Assembly (NCBI GenBank): GCA_000701625.1
Contig: KL370803.1
Location: 62,001 to 126,000, forward strand
Length of the DNA stretch: 64,000 bases
Reading direction: 5' to 3'
Source: Lachnospiraceae bacterium MC2017
GTDB taxonomy: Bacteria > Bacillota > Clostridia > Lachnospirales > Lachnospiraceae
The position numbers and the translations under genes are program-made. Below, piece by piece: positions 28,279 through 37,101 of this stretch. Within the stretch, counting starts at the first letter, position 1, and each line of letters begins with the position of its first letter. Below the pieces are notes generated by a model. That model was given only the letters and a program-made list of their open reading frames with translations. It was not told where the DNA came from and did not search any database.

Positions 28279-29043
28279 TTACATTCCCATTCCACCATCT
28301 ACTCCGATGACCTGACCTGTTATATAGGAAGCTGCATCTGATGCAAAGAAACGAACAGCGTTTGCAACATCTTCAGGTGATCCGCCTTTTTTCATAGGGA
28401 TTCCGGCAAGGATAGCTTCCTTTGCCTTATCCGGAAGTACAGCAGTCATATCTGTTTCGATAAAGCCCGGTGCAACTGCATTTACTGTTACATTACGTCC
28501 TGCAAGTTCCTTTGCAAGGCTCTTTGTCATACCAATAACACCGGCTTTACTTGCAGAATAATTAACCTGTCCTGCGTTACCGTGGATACCAACTACACTT
28601 GAAATATTGATAATACGACCGAAACGCTTACGGATCATTTTTTTCGCAGCTGCTCTGCAGCAGAAGAAGGTTCCCTTGAGATTAAGGTCTATAACGCTAT
28701 CAAAGTCCTCTGTTTTCATACCGATAACGAGACCGTCTTTTGTACGTCCTGCATTATTAACGAGGATATCTATACGTCCAAACTGTTCTTCAGCATAGTC
28801 AATAAGCGCATTTGCCTGTGTTTCATCTGAAACATCTGCCTGATAGACAAGAACCTGTATTTCTTTTTCGTCTGCAGCCTCACGGCAAAGTGCAGCTGTT
28901 TCTTCTGCACCAGCTGCATTTCCGGCATAATTAATGAGTATATTGCAGCCTGATCGAGCGAGTGCAATAGAAATAGCACGGCCAATTCCGCGACTGGCTC
29001 CTGTTACAACTGCATTACGTACTGTCAGTTCATTTTCTGCCAT
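28279..29043 (-). CDS. fabG: 3-oxoacyl-ACP reductase FabG
   Basis: About 254 residues from the ATG at 29043, which follows GGGGGAC; a longer frame from 29067 would run into fabD. Short-chain dehydrogenase with GASRGIGRAI (NADPH loop), NNAG (as VNNAGRTKDG), catalytic Ser in INISSVVGIHG and YSASKAG (Tyr and Lys). GGMGM closes the protein, the usual FabG end. Reduces 3-oxoacyl-ACP to 3-hydroxyacyl-ACP. Confidence 0.96.
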   Translation of the reverse strand: MAENELTVRNAVVTGASRGIGRAISIALARSGCNILINYAGNAAGAEETAALCREAADEKEIQVLVYQADVSDETQANALIDYAEEQFGRIDILVNNAGRTKDGLVIGMKTEDFDSVIDLNLKGTFFCCRAAAKKMIRKRFGRIINISSVVGIHGNAGQVNYSASKAGVIGMTKSLAKELAGRNVTVNAVAPGFIETDMTAVLPDKAKEAILAGIPMKKGGSPEDVANAVRFFASDAASYITGQVIGVDGGMGM

Positions 29044-29056
29044 TTTGTCCCCCGTT

Positions 29057-30031
29057 TCAAAGTTCACTTAAAAGTGTATTGAAGTCCTCCAGTGTGTCGA
29101 TGGAGAATGTTCTGTAATTATCGGTTCCAACAGCTTTTGCTGTTTTCTTTACGAAGCCGGAGAGTGTCTTTCCGGGACCTACTTCGATAAAGGTATCTAC
29201 ACCAAGCTCAATCATTCTTCTGATGATCATTTCCATACGTACACTTTTCTGTACCTGATTTATGAGAAGATCCGGAACTGCCTTTGATGCGCTTTCAGGT
29301 GTTACTTCTGCGCCGTTAAGGTCATCAGTTGTGATCTCACGACCGAGATAGTTAAACATTACCGGTATCTGCATGGGAGAGAAGGTAAGTGACTGAAAAC
29401 GTTCTTTAAGTTTTTCTCCTGCAGGAGCCATGAAGCTTGTATGGAAAGGTCCGCTGACTTTAAGAGGGATGCAGCGACGTGCACCTGCCTCGGAAGCGAG
29501 AGCAGAAGCCTTTTCTACAGCCTTCTTTTCACCGCTGATAACCAGCTGTCCCGGGCAGTTAAAGTTACATATAGAAACAACACCTTCGGAAGAAGCTGCA
29601 TCACAGCACTCCTGGAGCTTTTCTTCTTCAAGATTCATGATAGCAGCCATACCGCAGTCAATTCCTTCTGCAGCATCTTTCATTGCCTGGCCGCGAAAAG
29701 CGACAGTTTCAACGGTGGATTTTGGATCAAGAACACCTGCGAAAGCAAGAGCAGAGTACTCACCAAGTGAGAGTCCGGCCGCATAATCAATCTGTACATT
29801 TTTTTCTTTGAGCATTGCGGATACGCCCATTGCAAAGGCTGTCATACAAGGCTGTGTATATTCTGTCTGATTGAGAAGTCCGTCAGGATCCTCAAAACAC
29901 ATCTTATGAAGATCAAATGAAAGCTCAGCTGCATCAAAAGCGTTACGGAAGGTTTCGGAAGCTTCATAGAAATCCTTACCCATTCCTGCATGCTGACTTC
30001 CCTGTCCGGCATATAGAATTGCTGTTTTCAT
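29057..30031 (-). CDS. fabD: Malonyl-CoA:ACP transacylase FabD
   Basis: About 324 residues from the ATG at 30031 (AAGAAAGGAAAA upstream); the longer frame from 30082 overlaps fabK. N-terminal YAGQGSQHAGMG, nucleophile Ser in GLSLGEYSAL (the family mostly has GHSxGE; here Leu replaces His), His in PFHTSFM and the late VGPGKTLSGFV. Moves malonyl from CoA to ACP. Lies between fabK and fabG in the operon. Confidence 0.95.
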   Translation of the reverse strand: MKTAILYAGQGSQHAGMGKDFYEASETFRNAFDAAELSFDLHKMCFEDPDGLLNQTEYTQPCMTAFAMGVSAMLKEKNVQIDYAAGLSLGEYSALAFAGVLDPKSTVETVAFRGQAMKDAAEGIDCGMAAIMNLEEEKLQECCDAASSEGVVSICNFNCPGQLVISGEKKAVEKASALASEAGARRCIPLKVSGPFHTSFMAPAGEKLKERFQSLTFSPMQIPVMFNYLGREITTDDLNGAEVTPESASKAVPDLLINQVQKSVRMEMIIRRMIELGVDTFIEVGPGKTLSGFVKKTAKAVGTDNYRTFSIDTLEDFNTLLSEL

Positions 30032-30047
30032 TGTATTTTTTCCTTTC

Positions 30048-30953
30048 TTAGAACTCTCCACCTGTAATATCTGCGAAGACATCTGCTACACTTCGGATTT
30101 CTTTTACCTGTCCGCATGTCTGTCCTGCCATCAGACTTCCGGTTTTTGTGTCACCATCAAATACAGCGCGGCGAAGTGAACCTAATGTGAATTTCTCAAG
30201 TTCCATCTTATCAGCGCCTGCTTTTTCCTGTTTGATATACTCGCGAGTCATCTGATTCTTAAGTACACGGACAGGAGTACCGCCGATACGTCCGGTAACA
30301 ACTGCATCATTTCCCTTTGCCTTGATCACAGCATTTTTGTAGTTTTCATGGATCGGGCACTCCGGTGTAGCCAGAAGAACGGTTCCAACCTGTACGCCGC
30401 ATGCTCCGAGAGCGAGTGCTGCACGGAACTGTCTGTTGTCAGCGATGCCGCCGGCTGCGATAACAGGGATATTTACTGCATCACATACCTGTGGAACGAG
30501 TGTCATTGTTGTCATTTCACCGATGTGACCGCCGCTTTCACAGCCTTCTGCGATGACTGCATCGGCTCCGAGGGATTCAAGATGCTTTGCAAGGATAGCT
30601 GCCGCAACAACAGGGATAACAATGATTCCTGCGTTTTTGAAGCTTTCCATATATTTTGCAGGATTTCCTGCGCCTGTAGTGACGACAGGAACCTTTTTCT
30701 CAACAACGATCTCAGCGAATTCATCTGCTGCGGGATGCATGAGCATGATATTTACACCGAAAGGCTTATCTGTGAGGCTTCTGCACTTATCGATCTCCTC
30801 ACGAAGCATATCAGGATTCATTCCACCGGTACCGATAAGTCCGAGTCCACCTGCATTAGAGCATGCAGCTGCAAATGTTCCGTTTGCGATATTTGCCATG
30901 CCACCCTGAATGATGGGATAGCGGACACCAAGAATTTCATTAAGATATTTCAT
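30048..30953 (-). CDS. fabK: Enoyl-ACP reductase FabK
   Basis: 301 residues. FMN-dependent TIM-barrel of the nitronate monooxygenase-like family: YPIIQGGMANIANG at the start, AGGLGLIGTGG, then VIAEGCESGGHIG with the FabK-type ESGGHIG flavin loop and GGIADNRQ. Reduces enoyl-ACP with NAD(P)H; replaces FabI, the common case in Clostridia. Preceded by AGGTGG. A GTAAGGGGCAA string also seen upstream of marR and at 56.8 kb lies in the gap before it. Confidence 0.94.
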   Translation of the reverse strand: MKYLNEILGVRYPIIQGGMANIANGTFAAACSNAGGLGLIGTGGMNPDMLREEIDKCRSLTDKPFGVNIMLMHPAADEFAEIVVEKKVPVVTTGAGNPAKYMESFKNAGIIVIPVVAAAILAKHLESLGADAVIAEGCESGGHIGEMTTMTLVPQVCDAVNIPVIAAGGIADNRQFRAALALGACGVQVGTVLLATPECPIHENYKNAVIKAKGNDAVVTGRIGGTPVRVLKNQMTREYIKQEKAGADKMELEKFTLGSLRRAVFDGDTKTGSLMAGQTCGQVKEIRSVADVFADITGGEF

Positions 30954-31008
30954 GACTTTTCCACCTTTATTTTTCGATTTCTATACCATGATGTAAGGGG
31001 CAATAATA

Positions 31009-31968
31009 TTACTTTTTCAGAGGAGCATAACGCAGCAGTACACCTGCTTCTGTAAGTCCTCCGCCAAAACCGACCATCATAACAGAATCATTTTCTTTGA
31101 CTTTTCCTGATTCACAGAGCTCGTTAAGTGCCAGCGGAACGGAAGCTGCGCTGGTATTTCCGAATCTGTCCATATTTTTGTAGAACTTTTCTGAGGGAGC
31201 CTTGAATTTCTTTACGACGTGATCAATGATACGAGCGTTTGCCTGGTGACATACTACCCAGTCTACATCGTCCATTGTCAGTTCAGATTTAGAAAAGAGA
31301 CCGTTGATAACTCTCGGAATAGCACTTACTGCAAATTTGAATACATTTTTTCCGTTCATTGATACATAGGACTTGCCATCTGCTTCATTAACTCCGGGAA
31401 CAAGAATGTCCTTTGAACCGCTTGCACCCTGAATGCTGTAGTACATAGCATCGTCATCCGCCTCATATACAGCAGCACCTGCACCATCACCAAAAAGTAC
31501 ACAGGTTGTTCGATCAGTCATATCGAGGATCTTTGAAAGCTTCTCGACACCGATAACAAGTGCATATTTTTTACCATTACCGGAAAGAAAACCACGTGCG
31601 ACTTCTGTTCCGTAGATAAAACCTGTACAAGCTGCATTTACGTCGAGAGCGGCGATATCTGCGGGAAGCCCCAGAGCTTCCTGCACGAGACATGCGGTAC
31701 TAGGACAGGCAAATTCAGCTGAAAGAGTTGCGACAATTACGCAGCCGATCTCGTTTTTATCTATAGCAGCTCTCTCAAGGGCCTGAGAAGCTGCCCTTAT
31801 AGCGAGATCGGTTGCGCTTTCATCTTCGCCGCAGAAATATCTGGAATGGATACCTGTTCTCGGATAGATCCATTCATCACTTGTTTCAACGATCTTTGAG
31901 AGATCATCATTTGTAACGACACGTGACGGAAGAGCCCCGCCTGTCGCGATCACTTTGAGTCCTGTCAT
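31009..31968 (-). CDS. fabH: 3-oxoacyl-ACP synthase III FabH
   Basis: 319 residues. Catalytic Cys in NAACTGFIYG (about residue 112), His in VVCHQANARI and Asn in FGNTSAAS form the KAS III triad; GGGLTEAGVLL closes it. Starts chain synthesis by condensing an acyl-CoA with malonyl-ACP. The ATG overlaps the accA stop (ATGA), so the two are translationally coupled. Confidence 0.96.
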   Translation of the reverse strand: MTGLKVIATGGALPSRVVTNDDLSKIVETSDEWIYPRTGIHSRYFCGEDESATDLAIRAASQALERAAIDKNEIGCVIVATLSAEFACPSTACLVQEALGLPADIAALDVNAACTGFIYGTEVARGFLSGNGKKYALVIGVEKLSKILDMTDRTTCVLFGDGAGAAVYEADDDAMYYSIQGASGSKDILVPGVNEADGKSYVSMNGKNVFKFAVSAIPRVINGLFSKSELTMDDVDWVVCHQANARIIDHVVKKFKAPSEKFYKNMDRFGNTSAASVPLALNELCESGKVKENDSVMMVGFGGGLTEAGVLLRYAPLKK

Positions 31969-32900
31969 GCGCTGACTGCTCCAATCTTTCTGAATTTTTC
32001 TTTTCTATCGATCAAAATCTGTTCCGGAGTCATCTGCATGAGATGGGAGAGATTCTTTTCGAGTGACATATCGAGACTTCCATAGAGACGCTTGGGATTT
32101 TCCTGAGCACCACCGAGAGGCTCCTGAATGATTTCATCAGCAACGCCTGCATCTAAAAGGTCATCAGCAGTAAGCTTCATGATCGCACATGCTTCACCGT
32201 GGCGTGATGAATCTTTCCAAAGGATACTTGCGAAGCCCTCGGGACTAAGTACGGAATAAATTGCATATTCGAGCATCAGTATCTTGTTTGCTACACAGAT
32301 TCCGAGTGCTCCGCCGGAACTGCCTTCTCCGGTTACTACGGATATTACGGGTACACGCAGTCTGGACATGGCAGCCAGATTCTTAGCTATAGCTTCACCC
32401 TGACCATGTTCCTCAGCATCGATTCCCGGAAATGCTCCTGGAGTGTCTACGAAAGTAATGATCGGACGATCGAATTTCTCTGCCTGTTTCATGAGACGGA
32501 GAGCTTTTCTGTAACCTTCAGGCTTGGCCATACCAAAATTGTACTTTGCGCTGGTTTCAGCTGTATGACCCTTTCTATGTCCGAGTACAGTTACCGGTAT
32601 GCCATGAAAACGGGCAATACCGCCATACATCGCGGGATCGTCATCATAAAGATGATCACCCTTCTGTTCAAAGAAATCGGTGAAAAGATTTTCTATAAAA
32701 TCATCGATATGAGGACGTTCGATCTTACGCGCGAGGTAAACTTTATCCTCGGGAGTCAGGCTTGTGCAGGGACGAAGTGCCTTTGCCTTTTCTATAGAAA
32801 GCAGCAGAAGTTCCTGATCATTTTCATTTTTTCCCTCTGCACGGAGTTCTCTGATCCTGCTTTCGATTTTTTCTGCTTCTAAAAGAGAATCTCTGATCAT
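31965..32900 (-). CDS. accA: Acetyl-CoA carboxylase carboxyltransferase alpha subunit
   Basis: 311 residues. N-terminal RARE-like helices, then ALRLMKQAEKFDRPIITFVDTPGAFPG and SGGALGICVANKILMLEYAIYSVLSPEG-type segments (only short parts quoted), the crotonase-fold signatures of AccA. With AccD forms the carboxyltransferase that moves CO2 from carboxybiotin to acetyl-CoA. Overlaps accD and fabH by four bases each. The biotin carrier and carboxylase genes are not in this cluster. Confidence 0.95.
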   Translation of the reverse strand: MIRDSLLEAEKIESRIRELRAEGKNENDQELLLLSIEKAKALRPCTSLTPEDKVYLARKIERPHIDDFIENLFTDFFEQKGDHLYDDDPAMYGGIARFHGIPVTVLGHRKGHTAETSAKYNFGMAKPEGYRKALRLMKQAEKFDRPIITFVDTPGAFPGIDAEEHGQGEAIAKNLAAMSRLRVPVISVVTGEGSSGGALGICVANKILMLEYAIYSVLSPEGFASILWKDSSRHGEACAIMKLTADDLLDAGVADEIIQEPLGGAQENPKRLYGSLDMSLEKNLSHLMQMTPEQILIDRKEKFRKIGAVSA

Positions 32901-33754
32901 ATTGCGTCCATCCTCCTTGTAAATCTGGAATCAACATGAAGCTTGAGTACATCATAAAGTGTCTGCTTCATCTGTTCTCTGGGAACGATCTTATCTATAA
33001 ATCCATGCTTTAAGAGATACTCACTTCGCTGGAATCCCTTTGGAAGTTTCTGACCGATCGTCTGCTCGATAACACGCGGGCCGGCAAAGCCAATAAGTGC
33101 TCCGGGTTCTGCGAGAGTGATATCTCCAAGTGTTGCAAAGCTTGCTGTAACACCTCCGGTAGTCGGATGGGTGAGATAGCTTATGTAAAGACCGCCATGC
33201 TCGGAGAATTCTTCAACTGCAGCGCTTGTTTTTGCCATCTGCATAAGAGAGTAGATTCCTTCCTGCATTCTTGCGCCGCCACTGGCAGAAAAGATGATAA
33301 GCGGAAGACGGTGTATGTCTGCAAACTCAACCGCGCGGGTTACTTTTTCTCCAACAACAGAACTCATGGAACCCATGAAAAATCTGGTATCAAGAACAAC
33401 AGCAACTACATGGATACCATTGATACGGCCCTCTGCAGTCACAGCAGATTCGTTGATGCCTGTTTTTTTCTCAAGCTGCTTTACCTTTGCCTCATAGCCT
33501 GGGAAATCGATCTTATCTGTTGTGATCATATCCTGATTGAATTCTTTCATAGTACCTTCGTCAAAAATAGCACGAAGACGGCTATGTGCAGTCATGGGAC
33601 GGTATTTGCCGCAAGTCGGGCAGATGCTTAAGTTTCTCTCCCAGACATCCTTTAATGCACGCCGGCTGCAGGCCTTACAGGTAATATATTCCGGTGAGAC
33701 TTTACCGGTAATCCGTTCAAACACCGATTTGAATTTACTTACTTCTTTTTCCAT
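32897..33754 (-). CDS. accD: Acetyl-CoA carboxylase carboxyltransferase beta subunit
   Basis: 285 residues from the ATG at 33754 with GGAG upstream; a longer frame from 33814 is unlikely. The N-terminus holds a four-Cys zinc ribbon (CKAC, 15 residues apart from CPTC), typical of AccD. The crotonase-fold body includes FSASGGARMQEG and HPTTGGVTASFA. Partner of AccA. A hairpin with T-run separates it from acpP, and a TTTAGT half-site at 33839 suggests its own regulated expression. Confidence 0.95.
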   Translation of the reverse strand: MEKEVSKFKSVFERITGKVSPEYITCKACSRRALKDVWERNLSICPTCGKYRPMTAHSRLRAIFDEGTMKEFNQDMITTDKIDFPGYEAKVKQLEKKTGINESAVTAEGRINGIHVVAVVLDTRFFMGSMSSVVGEKVTRAVEFADIHRLPLIIFSASGGARMQEGIYSLMQMAKTSAAVEEFSEHGGLYISYLTHPTTGGVTASFATLGDITLAEPGALIGFAGPRVIEQTIGQKLPKGFQRSEYLLKHGFIDKIVPREQMKQTLYDVLKLHVDSRFTRRMDAI

Positions 33755-33791
33755 GTTTTCTCCAAAAATATATGATGACAGGGTCAAAAGT

Positions 33792-33830
33792 AAAAAATCT
33801 GTTTGTGCTTGCACAAGAAGGATTTTTTAT
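33792..33830. terminator. Hairpin with flanking A/T runs upstream of accD
   Basis: AAAAAATCTGTTTGTGC and GCACAAGAAGGATTTTTT form a stem around a TT loop with T-rich ends in both directions. On the minus strand it lies in the accD leader, where it could end or attenuate acpP-initiated transcripts. Confidence 0.5.
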
Positions 33831-33904
33831 TTGTGTCATTTAGTAAGATAAGGGATTATTTTCCCCTGATCAGTCAATAACGTGGATTTTTGTTTTAAGA
33901 TAAT

Positions 33905-33936
33905 AAAGGATGCTGGTCAAAAGACCGCATCCCTTT
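33905..33936 (-). terminator. Partial terminator after acpP
   Basis: On the minus strand GGGATGCGGTC and GACCAGCATCC pair with one bulge, followed by TTTATTA, 18 bases after the acpP stop. It may adjust acpP to fab transcript levels. Confidence 0.6.
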
Positions 33937-33953
33937 CTTAAAACAATAACATC

Positions 33954-34184
33954 TTAGGCAGTAGCACCCTTAAGGTACTCAACGATATCGCCTACTGTAG
34001 CGAGCTTTGCAAGCTGCTCGTCAGGGATCTTAATATTAGCTGCTTCTTCAAATGCCATGTGAAGCTCGACAAGATCCAGAGAATCAGCCTCAAGGTCATC
34101 CATAACCTTTGCCTCAGGAGTAACTGCATCCTCGTCACAACCAAGAGTGTCAACAATGATCTGCTTAACCTGTTCGAAATCCAT
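33954..34184 (-). CDS. acpP: Acyl carrier protein
   Basis: 76 residues, normal ACP length. The phosphopantetheine attachment Ser lies in [15 protein letters not shown], inside the DSL motif; the [14 protein letters not shown] stretch before it is the usual loop. Carries acyl intermediates for all enzymes of the downstream fab genes. First gene of the cluster, with a strong promoter and a cluster of putative operator half-sites in its leader. Confidence 0.97.
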   Translation of the reverse strand: MDFEQVKQIIVDTLGCDEDAVTPEAKVMDDLEADSLDLVELHMAFEEAANIKIPDEQLAKLATVGDIVEYLKGATA

Positions 34185-34324
34185 GATATTTTTCCTTTCG
34201 TTTCCGGGATGAATTTGAGCTTTTTTTTGCTCCCCCGTTTGGTGACCGGGATTTTCATCACCGGTAGTTTGCGTTTGAGACCTGTTTTTATGTAGAAATG
34301 AAAACTATGTCTCAGTGAAACAAT

Positions 34325-34371
34325 AACTAAAAACAGTTTAGTTAAAATATATTTAACTAAATCACACTAAA
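34325..34371. promoter_or_regulatory. Operator cluster TTTAGTTA/TAACTAAA upstream of acpP
   Basis: Half-sites at 34325-34331 (AACTAAA), 34337-34346 (TTTAGTTAAA), 34352-34361 (TTTAACTAAA) and 34365-34371 (ACTAAA region). The middle two form a 25-base palindrome with an ATATA centre. It covers the predicted transcription start of acpP, a normal site for a repressor, most simply the MarR protein encoded at the far end of the cluster. Confidence 0.65.
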
Positions 34372-34400
34372 TTTTTACACCCTTTAATGGAATTTGTCAA
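34372..34400 (-). promoter_or_regulatory. acpP promoter
   Basis: Minus-strand TTGACA (34395-34400), 17-base spacer, TAAAAA (34372-34377). The predicted start, near 34365, lies inside the half-site cluster that follows. Confidence 0.7.
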
Positions 34401-34428
34401 CGTATATTTTAAAAAGTGTCGAGAATAA

Positions 34429-34463
34429 AGAATCTGACTTTGTTGGATTCTCCGCGCAAGTGC
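34429..34463 (+). repeat. Dispersed repeat AGAATC...GCGCAAG, copy 1
   Basis: Matches 58635-58672 (opposite strand) at most of about 36 positions: AGAATCTGACTTTGTTGGAT followed by TCTCCGCGCAAG here. Inner AGAATC/GATTCT can form a hairpin. It sits between the divergent acpP and trp promoters. Confidence 0.65.
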
Positions 34464-34560
34464 CGTATTTACGACATTTCTGTGATTAAAATATAATTAT
34501 GTTGATGTATTTTTAGGTGACGTGGTGCGCAAAATATTATCCAAAAATTAAAATTGTCCA

Positions 34561-34589
34561 TTGCATATAACGAATTCATAGACTATTAT
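34561..34589 (+). promoter_or_regulatory. trp operon promoter
   Basis: TTGCAT (34561-34566), 17-base spacer, TATTAT (34584-34589), pointing toward the T-box leader and trpE. The 130 bases between this and the acpP promoter hold a dispersed repeat (34429-34463) and no gene. Confidence 0.7.
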
Positions 34590-34611
34590 TTATTCAATTT
34601 AATAATGCTTT

Positions 34612-34945
34612 AAACCGTTGAAGCGGAGATAAAGGATGAAAAAGGCCTTACAGAGAGCTCTGATTTGCTGAGACAGAGCAGGTACTGTCATTCAAATGGA
34701 CCGCCGAGGGCGCAGGGAAAAGACTTTTGTTTTAACTAAAAGTTTTAGTATCGTGCGACGTGAGGGCATACGTTAGTTGCCGGGAATATGATGGTATTCC
34801 ATAGAGAGTACAGAGAGTTACGTGAACAAGCATTTAGCGAGTGAGCAGTAATGGATTTTCTGTAAAGCAGGGTGGCACCGCGAATTATTGTAGATTTTTC
34901 GTCCCTGACTGAGTAGCTAATACTCGGTCAGGGATTTTTTACATA
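34612..34945 (+). ncRNA. T-box leader with tryptophan specifier
   Basis: A long structured leader before trpE. The T-box core GGGTGGCACCGCG (34870-34882), which pairs with the uncharged tRNA end, precedes a terminator with arms TCCCTGACTGAGT (34902-34914) and ACTCGGTCAGGGA (34922-34934) and a T-run. A TGG at 34697-34699 in AAATGGACC is the likely specifier codon, matching tRNA-Trp and the trp genes downstream. Between Stem I and the T-box lies a copy of a dispersed 36-bp repeat (34817-34851), which is unusual for such leaders. Confidence 0.92.
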
Positions 34946-34991
34946 ATAGCCCTGACCGCAGGCGTATAGAGTTGTACGCGGAAAGGATCTT

Positions 34992-36464
34992 ATGATACCA
35001 ACAATTGAAGAGTTTCAAAAATTTGCTGCCGATCCCGAGTATCACAAAGTACCGGTAGCAAAGGAGATCATGTCGGATTTTACTACGCCGATACTGGTAC
35101 TCCAAAAGTTAAAGAATGTATCCCAGCATGTTTTCTTATTAGAATCTGCTGAGCAAAAAGACAGCTGGGGACGATATACGTTTCTGGGTTTTGATCCGTC
35201 TCTTCATATCTCATGTACAAATGGACATATGAATATCGGTGCAACTACGATCGACACGGATCACCCTGATCACTATATAAGAGAGATCCTTGCAGCGTAC
35301 AAGGCTCCGAAAGTACCCGGACTTCCTCCTTTTACCGGTGGTCTGATGGGGTATTTTTCCTATGACTGGCTTAAATATGCAGAACCCGTACTTAATCTCG
35401 ATGCAGAGGACACAGAGCATTTTAATGATGTGGATCTAATGCTTTTTGACAGGATCATCGCTTTTGATAACTATCGTCAAAAGATCATACTTATTGCTAA
35501 TGCCGATACAGCTGAGGGAGATGCAGGTTATCACAATGCTGAGTTAAAGATCCACGAAATGGAAAAACTCATCCGGGACGGAGAACCTGCAAAGGATGTG
35601 CCGGGACAGCTGATATCTGAAATAACCTCGCTTTTTAATGAAGACGAATATATCTCCATGGTCAATAAAGCAAAATATCATATTAAGGAAGGAGATATCT
35701 TCCAGATAGTTCTTTCAAACCGTTTGGAAGCGCAATATGAGGGAAGCCTCTTAAATTGCTACCGTGTTCTCAGAACCTTAAACCCTTCTCCTTATATGTT
35801 TTATTTTTCCGGAGCAGATGTAGAAGTGGCAGGCGCTTCTCCTGAGACTCTTGTAAAGCTTGAAAACGGTGTACTTCATACTTTTCCGCTTGCAGGAACC
35901 CGTCCCAGAGGCAAGACACCGGAAGAAGATAAGGCATTGGAAGAAGATCTGCTCTGTGATGAAAAGGAACTGGCTGAGCACAATATGCTGGTGGATCTCG
36001 GTAGAAATGACATCGGAAAGATCAGTAATTTCGGTACTGTAAAAGTTGAAAAATATCACGAGATCGAACGCTTCTCCCATGTAATGCATATTGGCTCAAC
36101 AGTTCGCGGAGATATCCGGGACGGTCTGGATGCACTGGACGCCGTAAATTCCATCTTGCCTGCAGGAACTTTATCCGGTGCGCCAAAACTCAGAGCATGT
36201 CAGCTGATAAACGATCTCGAGCGTAACAAACGCGGTATCTACGGCGGAGCTATAGGATATCTGGATTTCACCGGCAATCTCGACACCTGTATCGCGATCA
36301 GACTCGCATGGAGAAAGAATAACAAGGTCTTTATAAGAAGCGGAGCCGGCATAGTATCAGACTCTGTTCCGGAAAAAGAATACAGGGAATGCATCAATAA
36401 AGCTGCTGCCGTTGTCAATGCGCTTAAAACGGCAGAGAAGATGCACGAAACGGAGGGATGCTGA
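34992..36464 (+). CDS. trpE: Anthranilate synthase component I
   Basis: 490 residues with GGAAAGGA before the ATG. The N-terminal Trp-binding region and a C-terminal chorismate-binding domain are present: [38 protein letters not shown] and the late [15 protein letters not shown]. Makes anthranilate from chorismate with ammonia from TrpG. Expression is controlled by the Trp T-box upstream. Start of the trpEGD unit. Confidence 0.97.
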   Translation: MIPTIEEFQKFAADPEYHKVPVAKEIMSDFTTPILVLQKLKNVSQHVFLLESAEQKDSWGRYTFLGFDPSLHISCTNGHMNIGATTIDTDHPDHYIREILAAYKAPKVPGLPPFTGGLMGYFSYDWLKYAEPVLNLDAEDTEHFNDVDLMLFDRIIAFDNYRQKIILIANADTAEGDAGYHNAELKIHEMEKLIRDGEPAKDVPGQLISEITSLFNEDEYISMVNKAKYHIKEGDIFQIVLSNRLEAQYEGSLLNCYRVLRTLNPSPYMFYFSGADVEVAGASPETLVKLENGVLHTFPLAGTRPRGKTPEEDKALEEDLLCDEKELAEHNMLVDLGRNDIGKISNFGTVKVEKYHEIERFSHVMHIGSTVRGDIRDGLDALDAVNSILPAGTLSGAPKLRACQLINDLERNKRGIYGGAIGYLDFTGNLDTCIAIRLAWRKNNKVFIRSGAGIVSDSVPEKEYRECINKAAAVVNALKTAEKMHETEGC

Positions 36465-36466
36465 TA

Positions 36467-37045
36467 ATGATTCTTTTAATAGATAACTATGATAGTTTTT
36501 CCTATAACCTTTATCAGTTGATCGGAACTGTCGCGCCAGATATAAAGGTCATAAGGAATAATGAAAAGACTGTGCAGGAAATAGAAGATATGGCTCCATC
36601 CGGAATAGTTATTTCTCCCGGACCCGGAAAACCGTGCGATGCCGGCATATCAGAGGATGTTGTTAAAGAACTTGGAAAAAAGATACCGATCCTCGGTGTC
36701 TGCCTCGGTCATCAGGGAATCTGTGAGTCCTTTGGGGCTACTGTGACATATGCCAAAGAACTCATGCACGGCAAACAATCGGTCACTGAAATAAATACGA
36801 AATGCCCGCTTTTTAAGGGATTAGAGAGAAAGATACCGGTTGCGAGGTATCATTCACTCGCAGCAGACGCAGAGACATTACCTGAATGTCTGGAGATCAC
36901 AGGAGTCGCAGATGACGGCGAAGTCATGGCGGTACAGCACAAAGAATATCCTATATACGGAGTTCAGTTTCATCCGGAATCCATAATGACTCCGGATGGT
37001 GAAAAAATACTTAGAAATTTCGTAGATATAACAGAAAGTCGTTAA
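36467..37045 (+). CDS. trpG: Anthranilate synthase glutamine amidotransferase
   Basis: About 192 residues from the ATG at 36467 (GGAGGG with 9-base spacing); an ATG at 36458 overlaps that ribosome site. [15 protein letters not shown] is the usual TrpG start. Catalytic Cys in GVCLGHQGI and the His-Glu pair in [11 protein letters not shown] complete the class I amidotransferase triad. Supplies ammonia to TrpE. Separate trpG and trpD genes, not the fused form found in enteric bacteria. Confidence 0.96.
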   Translation: MILLIDNYDSFSYNLYQLIGTVAPDIKVIRNNEKTVQEIEDMAPSGIVISPGPGKPCDAGISEDVVKELGKKIPILGVCLGHQGICESFGATVTYAKELMHGKQSVTEINTKCPLFKGLERKIPVARYHSLAADAETLPECLEITGVADDGEVMAVQHKEYPIYGVQFHPESIMTPDGEKILRNFVDITESR

Positions 37046-37101
37046 AAAAAAGCAAATATTGCATAAAGTATTGCATGGAAAACATGAAAAGGAGAGAAGA
37101 T

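Noticed and set aside
30348-31055. Open frame of 235 codons opposite fabK
   Set aside because: Shadow of the fabK/fabH coding strand; no domain, odd Cys-rich composition.
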